Of a DNA stretch of 64,000 nucleotides, positions 51,959 to 60,800 are shown in pieces; position 1 is the first letter of the stretch, and every line of letters begins with the position of its first letter. Origin of the DNA: CBDHFQ01 sp965262565 (GTDB lineage Bacteria; Bacteroidota; Bacteroidia; J057); assembly GCA_965262565.1 (NCBI GenBank), contig CBDHFQ010000033.1, positions 62,001-126,000 of the forward strand. Direction: 5' to 3'. Made by a program: the position numbers and the translations under genes. The notes under the pieces were generated by a model. It saw only the letters and a program-made list of their open reading frames with translations. It searched no databases and was not told the DNA's origin.

Positions 51959-53002
51959 ATGAAACGACCATTAATTTTTTATCCTGCTTTTAGATTAATT
52001 GGGCCAACTATATTTGGTGCCATGATCTACCTCTTTATTTTATTGGTCAATAATCAGGTGTATCAACTCCAGGATCAATTTATAGGACAGGAATTATATT
52101 TGTGTATTGCCTTGTCATTTCTCATTCAGGAAAGCTGTGGGTTATTTCTGTATTACCTTCCACCTCATATAGTATCACTAGACAACAGGATATGGGGATG
52201 GATCTATTGGTTTCTATTCATTGCTTTCCCATTAGTCATAACTATAGGGATAGTTACGGTGAGCATGATATTGTACTACGAATTGGTATTAGGATTTAGC
52301 GTTACTATGTTCGAGTTAATCATCTTTAATGGAGTATTCATTTGTTTTACAGGGGTTTACGTTGCTCTTTTTCTAATTTATAAAATTCTGCATAGAATGA
52401 AAAAGGAGCAAATGAAATGGGTGCTACATACGAACAAGGACATTGCCCAAAGATACCAACAATTCAAACAGGGAATACATACAGATCTGCTATTTGAAAG
52501 TTTGGAGAGCCTCATCGTCATCATGAAAAACGATAAATCTCTGGCACTTTCATTTATTGGAAAGTTATCCGAGGTATATAGATATATCTTATCGGATAGA
52601 AAAGGAGAGTTGGTTCAATATGCAGAGGAATTAGTAATATTAAAAAAGTGGGTGGCCTTACTAAATCATCTTCCCTATCGAAATATTGTCATCGAAGAGG
52701 GGGGAGAAATGGATAGTTGGTTGGTTCCTGGCTCATTACTACATATTGTTGAAGGGATAGCCAGAAGTAGTATTCTATCCAGAGAGGAGGTGCTTGTGAT
52801 AAGTATAGAACAAGAATTCGATTCATTGTTAATTAGTTATAAGATGCAAGAGAAACTGATGAAGTCCTTTGAGATAAAGCAATTAGAGGAACTACAACGA
52901 AAATATGCCTTATATAGCGAGCGGCCATTAACAGTAATACAAAAGGAAGGGATCAAAATTATAAAGCTGCCGCGATTAATTTCCGTAAGTCTTGAAGTAT
53001 GA
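51959..53002 (+). CDS. Degenerate LytS paralogue (pseudo-kinase)
   Basis: The 347-residue protein keeps the LytS layout: four membrane segments to residue 145, then a region aligning with the kinase core of the preceding gene. Key residues are lost. The acceptor His aligns with Asp176 (KSQLSPHFMF versus KQGIHTDLLF), the N-box Asn is Gly (VENAVKHN versus VEGIARSS), and the glycine-rich G-box is gone (IGLSNIKSRY versus KQLEELQRKY). The helix after the His site is preserved (FIGKLSEVYRYIL), so dimerisation is likely kept. It cannot act as an ATP-dependent histidine kinase. Its stop overlaps the response regulator start by four bases. It may form a regulatory heterodimer with the active kinase. 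Confidence 0.85.
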   Translation: MKRPLIFYPAFRLIGPTIFGAMIYLFILLVNNQVYQLQDQFIGQELYLCIALSFLIQESCGLFLYYLPPHIVSLDNRIWGWIYWFLFIAFPLVITIGIVTVSMILYYELVLGFSVTMFELIIFNGVFICFTGVYVALFLIYKILHRMKKEQMKWVLHTNKDIAQRYQQFKQGIHTDLLFESLESLIVIMKNDKSLALSFIGKLSEVYRYILSDRKGELVQYAEELVILKKWVALLNHLPYRNIVIEEGGEMDSWLVPGSLLHIVEGIARSSILSREEVLVISIEQEFDSLLISYKMQEKLMKSFEIKQLEELQRKYALYSERPLTVIQKEGIKIIKLPRLISVSLEV

Positions 53003-53754
53003 AGGTATTAATTATCGAGGATGAGAAATTAGCTGCTGATCAGTTGGCACGATATCTTCACCAATACGATCCTCAAAGCCATGTACTAGATCAATTAACC
53101 TCAGTTTCTACCGCTGTATCCTGGCTTCGTGAGAGGGGAGAAGAACCTGATTTAATTTTGCTTGACATACAGTTGACAGATGGGACAAGCTTTTCTATTT
53201 TTGATCAGGTGAAGGTGTCAAAGCCCATCATATTTACAACGGCTTTTGATGAATATGCGATCGATGCCTTTAAAGTAAATAGCATAGACTACTTACTCAA
53301 ACCTGTCAGTTATGAGCACTTCTGCCAGGCGATACAAAAATGGGCCTCTCTTCAAGCACAAGTCTGGTCCCAGACCGACTTGTCCCAATTAGTACGACAA
53401 ATGAAAGCCCCACAATATAAGGAACGATTTGTGGTAAAAATGGGCGTTCATATTCATGCGATTCCCGTGTCAGAAGTGGTCTATTTTTATGCTGAGGGAA
53501 GGACGGTTTTTTTGGTCAATAATGCGGGCAAGAAATATATTGTTGATTACACATTGGAACAACTGGAACAACTTCTGAATCCTGGTATGTTTTTTAGGGT
53601 CAATAGAAGTGTTATTCTGGCGATGCATGGAATTCAGGATATTGTAGTGTTTTCCAAGAGCAGGCTTCAAGTATATCCTGAGGTAAAGATGGATAAACAG
53701 GTGATTGTGAGTAGAGAAAAAGTGAGTGCGTTTAAGGAATGGTTGGGAGGATGA
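52999..53754 (+). CDS. LytTR-type response regulator
   Basis: The 251-residue regulator has a receiver domain (1-120) with acidic residues E7, D8, acceptor D56 (LILLDIQLTDG), a Thr in IFTTAFDEYAIDAF and a Lys in DYLLKPVSY. A LytTR DNA-binding domain follows (150-251; VVYFYAEGRTVFLV, TLEQLEQLLNPGMFFRVNRSVIL), which binds direct-repeat DNA without an HTH. Its start overlaps the stop of the pseudo-kinase gene, so all three signalling genes are coupled. Likely targets include its own operon. Confidence 0.93.
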   Translation: MKVLIIEDEKLAADQLARYLHQYDPQSHVLDQLTSVSTAVSWLRERGEEPDLILLDIQLTDGTSFSIFDQVKVSKPIIFTTAFDEYAIDAFKVNSIDYLLKPVSYEHFCQAIQKWASLQAQVWSQTDLSQLVRQMKAPQYKERFVVKMGVHIHAIPVSEVVYFYAEGRTVFLVNNAGKKYIVDYTLEQLEQLLNPGMFFRVNRSVILAMHGIQDIVVFSKSRLQVYPEVKMDKQVIVSREKVSAFKEWLGG

Positions 53755-53790
53755 GGGGATGTCATTAGTAGGGAATTAATAAATTTACAT

Positions 53791-53828
53791 AAAAAATACC
53801 TCCTTCCGATACATGATCGAAAGAAGGT
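53791..53828 (-). terminator. Intrinsic terminator for the minus-strand coiled-coil gene
   Basis: Arms at 53798-53810 and 53816-53828 pair over 13 bases with a five-base loop; on the minus strand the two non-Watson-Crick positions become G-U pairs. The run of six A on the plus strand (53791-53796) gives U6 after the stem in minus-strand RNA. It starts 12 bases after the stop of the gene ending at 53841. Confidence 0.8.
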
Positions 53829-53840
53829 GTTCAAGAATCC

Positions 53841-55205
53841 CTACGCCACTAACATCGGCTTTCTACCCATCTCTTCTGCTTTCAACTGCTTCTTGACTAT
53901 GTCAGCGATCTGTGCCAGTTGCTCAGGACTCAATCTCTCTGCAATGTGTGCACTCATCTCTTTACCCAATTTGACCTTCAAGGCTTTTGATTTGAACAAA
54001 TCTTTCAACTGGGTGCGAATCATATCTTCTATGGGAATCAGTTGACTCATGGCTTCCAACTCCTCCTTGGAGAAAGCTCTTTTGATCGCTTTCATTTGCT
54101 GTAATTGAAGGGCCAATGATGAATGCTCATGCCTAAGGCTCTTAATGTCAGCTTTCAAGTTATCTAATTCAGTAAGGAGTTCAGACGTATGCCTGGTTTC
54201 TTGTGCTACCTCTTCATCGCCCTTCTCTTCCAACAATGCTTCTACGCGAACGATCTTTTCCTTTAACTTCTCATATTTCTCTTGATTCGCATGAACACTG
54301 TTTCTTAAATCAGCTTCCAATTGCTCTATCTTCGCATCAAAAGATTTTTGTTCCATAGATGCATGATAGTGAGAAACATCAGCATAAGAGTTAAGGACTT
54401 TTTCAGCGACAGAAATAGATCCCGTATACTTACTCTTAAGTCCCACTTTTTTCATGATAAATTGGATCAAAGGATACAATAAGACGGTAACAAGGATGAT
54501 GGTCATTAAGAGGAACACTTTGTAATGCTCATAAAAAAATAATTGTGCATTAGCTAAGAAATCACCAAAAGCAGCGTCAGAAGAAAAGTAATCATCTGAA
54601 TATTGCGTAAATTCGGCAGATTCGATCTGACTATCTGTTAAGGTAACATCTTCCTGATGTTCCTTCTCAGTATCTCGTTCATCGGTTATATGCTGAGTGA
54701 TGGTATAATCTACATATGCTTCTCTATAGGTTGCCATATGTTGGGCAATTCTTCCATTTCCTAATTGTTCGGGATAGTCCAGGTAATCTCTGATGATGAA
54801 CCTTGCTGTAGTATTGGCTAAACGCGCACGAATGATATCATCCGAATCTTTCGATGCAAGTATTTCCAACAGTCTATCCTGAAGGGTAGGAAACTGGATT
54901 CTCCTTCTGGCTATTTTTTCCTCAGATGTTCTACTTCCTATATAGGCTCCCTGAAATTCAGGACCTTTAATGAAGGTGAACAAATGTTCATCTTCGTAAA
55001 AGTGGTCCAACAGGAAGTGAGCGGGCTTATTATGTATACCTATCCTATGATAGATCGTATCTTTTGTCAATTCATAACTAGGCAACACATAATCCAGGAT
55101 ATCATCAGTAGATGATGTGTGTTGTGCATGTAGCTGTAGCATAAATGACAACAAAAGTATAGTGACGGCCTTCAATAAGGTGAAGGTGTTAAAGTGCGTT
55201 TTCAT
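53841..55205 (-). CDS. Exported protein with one TM segment and cytoplasmic coiled coil, unknown
   Basis: The 454-residue product has a signal peptide (AVTILLLSFMLQLHAQ), a mostly helical/charged periplasmic region to residue 215, one membrane segment (FLLMTIILVTVLLYPLIQFIM), then a long coiled coil (about 280-380; EQLEADLRNSVHANQEKYEKLKEKIVRVE, shown here only in part) and an amphipathic C-terminal region. No catalytic motif and no family recognised. The divergent gene 286 bases away is a CHAT caspase-like protein, and a LytTR system lies on the other side. It could be a membrane tether or scaffold, but this is not shown. Confidence 0.7.
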   Translation of the reverse strand: MKTHFNTFTLLKAVTILLLSFMLQLHAQHTSSTDDILDYVLPSYELTKDTIYHRIGIHNKPAHFLLDHFYEDEHLFTFIKGPEFQGAYIGSRTSEEKIARRRIQFPTLQDRLLEILASKDSDDIIRARLANTTARFIIRDYLDYPEQLGNGRIAQHMATYREAYVDYTITQHITDERDTEKEHQEDVTLTDSQIESAEFTQYSDDYFSSDAAFGDFLANAQLFFYEHYKVFLLMTIILVTVLLYPLIQFIMKKVGLKSKYTGSISVAEKVLNSYADVSHYHASMEQKSFDAKIEQLEADLRNSVHANQEKYEKLKEKIVRVEALLEEKGDEEVAQETRHTSELLTELDNLKADIKSLRHEHSSLALQLQQMKAIKRAFSKEELEAMSQLIPIEDMIRTQLKDLFKSKALKVKLGKEMSAHIAERLSPEQLAQIADIVKKQLKAEEMGRKPMLVA

Positions 55206-55491
55206 GATTACCCCAACTTAAAGGTTTAGTGTTTTCTTGTTTATTTATTAATGGCGTAAACGATAAAGGTGTTACCACTATATTCAAAAAAATTAAACAT
55301 TTAAGTAAATTTTCACAACATTCATTCAGCAGCACCGTAGCTCATTCCTTGTTCTATCGTTAGTTTATGATGATAGATGATACTAGGGAGAGGTGGTAAA
55401 AAGGTTGGAGTAGCTATTTACTTGATTCTCCAATTATTCTATCTTTATCCAGATGATGTTCTTAGGATTGCCTTTATGTATAACATAATAT

Positions 55492-56439
55492 ATGTCTGAT
55501 CATAAACCCGTATGTCTTTTTGCTTTTGCCAATGATTTTCGCCAAAGCCTTGATCTGGAAGATGAGTGGAGAAAAGCGGAAGCTGCATTGGAACAAACCC
55601 ACGATCAGGGAAAAGTAGAATTTCACCTTATTCCCAATGCTTCTTTGGACGATCTCTATAGCAAATTTAATCGCTTTCATAATCGAATCGCTGTATTCCA
55701 TTATGGAGGGCACTCTGATGAAGAAGAACTTAAGTTAAAAGGTCGAGCGATTAATGTTTCTCAATTGGCTACCCTTATTTCTCAGGAGAAGAATTTAAAG
55801 TTGGTATTTTTGAACGGTTGTAGCAATCAAGGACAAGTAAAAACCTTATTCGAGAAAAATGCGCCAGTGGTGATTGCGACTTCTACCCCAATTGAAGATG
55901 AAAAAGCGCGTCAGTTATGTACTCAATTTTATCATGCATTGGCAGCCGGGAGAAATATTAAACAGTCATTTGAGTTAGCAGCTTCTTATGTCAATGATCA
56001 AGAAGATACCAAACTCGTACAGTATAGGGGCCTAAGTGTAGAAGACGAGGTAGAAACAGTGGCTTTTCCCTGGGGACTTTACGCAAATAAGGAAGAGATA
56101 TTGGCGTGGAAGATCGGGACATCCTCAAATGCGCAAATGTCTACAGAACATCAGCGGCCTGTTGAGACTCCTTCACATTCTGTCCAATATTTACCCGCTG
56201 AAACCATAGATCATTTGCAAAATTTATTGGCCAAAAACAGAATGAAGGAGGTGATTAAGATCCTGGAAGCTGAGTTAACTGAAGGCGATCCCAAAAAAGA
56301 ACTTCAACTTCTTTCCAGAGATTTCCGAGATTTGCAAAAGCAAAAACGAATGGGAATTATCAGCTATGATGAAGAGACCTTGAGAAAGAACAAACTGCAT
56401 TATGCTATGTATGAGTTGATCGAGGAATTGAGAGCATGA
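55492..56439 (+). CDS. CHAT caspase-like protein with effector-associated-type C-terminus
   Basis: The 315-residue cytosolic protein has a CHAT domain in residues 1-215: the catalytic His region IAVFHYGGHSDEEE (H70/H74) and the Cys loop LVFLNGCSNQG (C110). After a Ser/His/Pro-rich linker, residues 235-315 form a small helical domain (IDHLQNLLAKNRMKEVIKILE, then ELQLLSRDFRDLQ) that looks like the effector-associated domains (EAD11 type) of bacterial conflict systems. Such domains dock an effector onto a partner bearing the same domain. No partner with that domain is visible in the window. Cleavage of a target, cell death or defence are inferences from family. A toxin-antitoxin pair begins 52 bases downstream. 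Confidence 0.8.
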   Translation: MSDHKPVCLFAFANDFRQSLDLEDEWRKAEAALEQTHDQGKVEFHLIPNASLDDLYSKFNRFHNRIAVFHYGGHSDEEELKLKGRAINVSQLATLISQEKNLKLVFLNGCSNQGQVKTLFEKNAPVVIATSTPIEDEKARQLCTQFYHALAAGRNIKQSFELAASYVNDQEDTKLVQYRGLSVEDEVETVAFPWGLYANKEEILAWKIGTSSNAQMSTEHQRPVETPSHSVQYLPAETIDHLQNLLAKNRMKEVIKILEAELTEGDPKKELQLLSRDFRDLQKQKRMGIISYDEETLRKNKLHYAMYELIEELRA

Positions 56440-56490
56440 TGGTATGTGGTGAGGAAACAATTGATTATATTTACTGAAAATAGAGAGAAG

Positions 56491-56724
56491 ATGAAAGCTA
56501 TTGAGATAAAAGGGAAAGTTGATAAGGATGGTAAGCTCCATTTATTTCAATCTTTGGATATAAAAAATGCCGAAGTAAAAGTGATTATTTTGTATCCTGA
56601 TGCTGAATTGGAGGAGCAAGAATGGTTATCCATGATTTCTCATAATCCTACTTTTTCTTTTTTGACGGATGTAAAGGAAGATATATATACCCTAGAAGAT
56701 GGTAAACCCTTTCAGGCAGAATGA
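56491..56724 (+). CDS. Putative antitoxin of a PemK/MazF-type pair
   Basis: From ATG 56491 the product is 77 residues: a small beta region (MKAIEIKGKVDKDGKLHL) then an acidic tail (ELEEQEWLSM, VKEDIYTLEDGKPF). This matches the partner proteins seen before PemK-like toxins in Bacteroidota. Its last four bases overlap the toxin start (ATGA), the usual coupling. An upstream GTG at 56446 would add 15 residues and is less likely. Neutralising its toxin is expected from the arrangement. Confidence 0.75.
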   Translation: MKAIEIKGKVDKDGKLHLFQSLDIKNAEVKVIILYPDAELEEQEWLSMISHNPTFSFLTDVKEDIYTLEDGKPFQAE

Positions 56725-57059
56725 GATATAAGATTATATTAGTTCCTTTTCCTTTTGATGATTTTAGTGAGCTTAAGGTAAGACCCGCTGTTTGCCTTAC
56801 TGATCGAATAAGTCCACATAACCATATTGTTATAGCCTTCATTACAAGCAATTTTGATATTGAAACTGAAGAATCTGATATTAAAATGTTAAGTTCGGAA
56901 GAATATTTTTCTCAAACAGGTCTGATTACAAGTTCTATAATCAGATTGCATCGTTTAGTAACCATTCCCATAAATTTAGTTAGACGAGAGCTTGGTTTAT
57001 TACCCTTAACTCTTCAAAAAGAAGTAAGGAAGAAGTTGAAATCCCTATTCGATATTTAG
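56721..57059 (+). CDS. PemK/MazF-family endoribonuclease toxin
   Basis: The 112-residue product has the MazF/PemK beta-barrel pattern: YKIILVPFPFDDFSELKVRPAVCLT, then VIAFITSN, and SSIIRLHRLVTIP. These correspond to the strands that carry substrate-binding Arg and Ser/Thr in MazF RNases. Length is normal. It is translationally coupled to the antitoxin gene just upstream. It would cleave mRNA at a short sequence when free. The pair is not disrupted by frameshift or stop. Confidence 0.85.
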   Translation: MRYKIILVPFPFDDFSELKVRPAVCLTDRISPHNHIVIAFITSNFDIETEESDIKMLSSEEYFSQTGLITSSIIRLHRLVTIPINLVRRELGLLPLTLQKEVRKKLKSLFDI

Positions 57060-57100
57060 TATGAATTCATAATCGCGGCATCGAGGCATAGATGATAAGT

Positions 57101-57149
57101 GTTAAGAGAATATTGATACAAAACTATTCTCGCTTAACTCATATTTTTG
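57101..57149. promoter_or_regulatory. Dyad and -7 element between the toxin gene and tetR
   Basis: GTTAAG-AGAATA (57101-57112) pairs with TATTCT-CG-CTTAAC (57125-57138), with a two-base bulge. TATTTTTG (57142-57149) fits TAnnTTTG and lies 31 bases before ATG 57181. The dyad may be the operator of the TetR regulator, or a terminator for the toxin operon. Confidence 0.4.
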
Positions 57150-57180
57150 TATATTTATGTGAAACAGGAAATTGACCTTC

Positions 57181-57825
57181 ATGATAGAAACTCAGCATAA
57201 GCGAGAGAAGGAGAAACAATATATCATTCATGCTGCCTTAACCTTATTTAGGCAACATGGTATCAGGTATGTTTCTGTGGAGCGATTAACAAAGGAGGTT
57301 CATGTTTCCCGAAGAAAATTGTACCAACTATTCGGAGATAAAAAGGGCTTATTAAAGGCTTGTTTGGCTCAACATTATGCGGAAGAAAAAGCACAGGCCA
57401 TTGAATTAAGGGAACAGGCTAGGGATGAGATTGAGTATTTCCTCATGAGCGGAAAAGTAGTGATAGAAAGAGAGCTGAAGTTGAATGTCAATTTCTATTA
57501 TGATCTACTCCATTTTTATCCGGATTTGAGAGCAGCTGCTATTCAACATAATGAATCATTTAACTCTATGTTGGTCGAGCAGAATCTAAGGTCTGGGAAG
57601 GAGAACGGGCTGTTCAGAGAAGAACTGGATACTGAAATGGTGGCGAAGGTACTCATTCTACTGTACGAATCTATATTACAGAAGGAATTGTATCGTCAGT
57701 TTGAGTGTGAAGCAGGGAAATTTGTTGACAGAGCCATTCAGCCTTATGTGAGAGGAATATGTACAGAGAAAGGCCTCGACTTATTGGTACAATATGAACA
57801 ACAAATGGATGCAATCACAATATAA
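57181..57825 (+). CDS. TetR/AcrR-family transcriptional regulator
   Basis: From ATG 57181 the product is 214 residues. The N-terminal HTH is plain: YIIHAALTLFRQHGIRYVSVERLTKEVHVSRRKLYQLFGDK in sections, with the TetR signature of a Tyr/Phe-rich turn and Lys after the recognition helix. The ligand-binding helices follow and match no specific subgroup. Such repressors usually control a nearby gene; the 1137-aa protein gene begins 41 bases downstream on the same strand, so it is one candidate target. A dyad lies upstream at 57101-57138. Confidence 0.9.
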   Translation: MIETQHKREKEKQYIIHAALTLFRQHGIRYVSVERLTKEVHVSRRKLYQLFGDKKGLLKACLAQHYAEEKAQAIELREQARDEIEYFLMSGKVVIERELKLNVNFYYDLLHFYPDLRAAAIQHNESFNSMLVEQNLRSGKENGLFREELDTEMVAKVLILLYESILQKELYRQFECEAGKFVDRAIQPYVRGICTEKGLDLLVQYEQQMDAITI

Positions 57826-57866
57826 GTATGCTCAACATTCTTTTATTCTAACAATAATTACCTAAG

Positions 57867-60800
57867 ATGAATAGAAAAAGGACCCTACTTATCGTAGGAA
57901 TATTACTACTAGCTGTAGCGGGAATATATTCTGCTTTCTTCTCTAAATCCCGGGATATTAGGGTACTAGTGTTTTCAAAAACAGAAAGCTTCCGCCACGA
58001 ATCGATAGAAGCTGGAAAGAAAGCCCTCTTTGAACTCGCTAAAAAGCACAATTTCAAAGTCGATACGACGGAAGATGCTTCTATGTTCAAAGAAGCTGTG
58101 CTCAAAAATTACAATGTAGTCATGTTTCTCAACACGACCGGAGATGTGCTAAATGATGCCCAACAATTAGAGTTTAACCGATTTATTCAGGCTGGAGGAG
58201 GCTACGTTGGGGTTCATGCAGCAGCCGATACGGAATATGACTGGGCCTGGTATGGAAAATTAGTGGGAGCGTATTTTTCAAGCCATCCGAATGATCCAAA
58301 TGTTCGAGAGGCGGTTGTTCAGGTCTTAGATAATAACCACCCTTCGACTAAATCTTTTGATAAAAATTGGAAACGTTCGGATGAGTGGTACAATTATACA
58401 TCTATTAATCCTGCGATTAATACCTTGATGAATTTAGATGAGAGTACATATGAAGGGGGGACCAATGGGAAAATTCATCCTATTTCATGGTATCACGAAT
58501 TCGATGGGGGGCGCTCTTTTTATACAGGAATGGGACATACAAAAGAAGCCTATGAGGAACCAGCCTTCCTGGAGCATTTGTGGGGAGGGATTAGTTATGC
58601 TGCTGGTGATGGAGTGCCAGTAAATTACAACATAGCTACAGTAGCTCCCGAAGAAAATCGCTTTCAAAAAGTCGTCTTGGATGATTATCTGGATGAACCT
58701 ATGGAATTAGAGATCCTGCCAAACGGAAACATCCTGTATATCGAAAGACCTGGAAATATAAAAGTATTTAACTTCGAAGTTGATAGTTCTGCACTCATTA
58801 CTACACTGGATGTTCACACCGAACATGAAGATGGTTTATTGGGAATGGCGATAGATCCTAATTACAAAGAGAATCAATGGATATATTTATTCTATTCCCC
58901 CGTTGGTGATGAGGCTAAACAATATGTGTCTCGTTTTACTTTCGACGGGAAGAACTGGGATCCTTCTTCCGAAAAAGTGATGTTGGAGATTCCTACTCAA
59001 CGCGATGAGTGCTGCCATTCTGCGGGTTCATTAGAATTTGGGCCGGAGGGGATGCTATATATTTCTGTAGGAGATAACACAAATCCTCATGCTTCAGATG
59101 GGTATGCACCTATAGATGAAAGAGAAGGAAGGTCGCCTTGGGATGCTCAGAAGTCCTCAGCAAATACCAATGATTTAAGAGGAAAGATCCTTCGTATTCA
59201 GCCTGAAGAAGATGGTACTTATTCTATTCCCAACGGAAATTTATTTAATACAGATGGTTCCGAGGGGAGGCCGGAAATTTATGTCATGGGATGTAGAAAT
59301 CCTTATCGTATTTCGATCGATCCTCATACAAAATATGTGTACTGGGGAGATGTAGGACCGGATGCAGGAGAAGATAGCGTTTCCAGAGGCCCCAGAGGAC
59401 ATGATGAAGTCAATCAGGCAAGAAAAGCAGGATTCTTTGGTTGGCCGTATTTTGTGGGGAACAATAAGCCGTATCACGATTACGATTTCACTCAGCAAGT
59501 TTCCTACAAGCCCTTTGATCCCGAAAAACCCATCAATAATTCCCCTAACAATACGGGAATAGAAGAATTACCTCCTGCCCAGGAAGCATTTATTTGGTAT
59601 CCTTATTCAGCCTCAGAAGAGTTTCCTGATATGGGAACGGGGGGACGAAATGCGATGGCGGGGCCCGTTTTTTATGCCAATGATTATCCCGAGAACGATT
59701 CGAGATTTCCTTCATACTATAATGGCAAGCTATTTACATATGATTGGATGAGAGGTTGGATGATGGCGGTAACGATGAATGAAGAAGGTGATTTAGAAAG
59801 GATAGAACGATTTTTACCCAATATGGAGTTGAATAATCCGATTGATATGTTGTTTAGCCCTCAGGGAGATATGTACTTACTAGAATATGGTACCAGATGG
59901 TTCACTTCTAATCCAGATGCGCGTTTAGTTCATATCCCTTTTATCTCTGGAAACAGACCCCCCGTGGCAAGTATAGAGGTAGATAAGCAGATTGGTGCCA
60001 TTCCTATGAATGTAAATTTATCAGCGGATGAATCTTTAGACTATGATGGGGATAGCCTGACTTATCATTGGTATGTGAATGGAGAGAAAATAGATGGTTC
60101 CGGATCACAAAATACCTATCAATTTAGCTCAGCGGGAGATTATAAGGTAAAGGTGGTAGCGGAAGATACAGAAGGTGAGCAGGGAGAGGCTGAAATCAAA
60201 ATATTAGCTGGAAATGAATTACCTGAATTAGCGATCAACCTGGAAGGGAATAAGAGTTTTTATTGGGACAATGAAGCAGTCACTTACGAGGTTTCCGTCA
60301 AAGATGCCGAAGATGGTTCCATTGGACAGGGGATTTCTGCTTCTCAAGTGATTCTGAGCATGGATTATTTAGCCAGAGGCTTCGATAAAAATACGATAGC
60401 AATGGGACATGAGGCTCAGGTAGCTGCTTCTCAGTCTTTTCTTGGGGAGCAATTGATTAACGAATCGGGCTGTAAAAACTGTCATCAAATGGCGGAAAAG
60501 TCTGTAGGCCCAGCTTATGTAGAGGTGGCTGAGCGTTATAAAGATAGAGAAGATGCGGTTGCTTATTTGGCTGGCAAAGTTATTAATGGAGGAAATGGAA
60601 ATTGGGGAGAGATTGCGATGGCTGCACATCCACAATTGAGTAATAAGGAAGCGGAACTTATGGTGAACTATATTCTTTCTTTAGGAGATGGGGGCCAACA
60701 AGCAAACGGCTTACCACTGAACGGTACTTTTACCTTTAATGAACACGCTCAAGGGGAAGAAACGGGAACCTATGTAATTTTAGCTTCTTATACCGATAAA

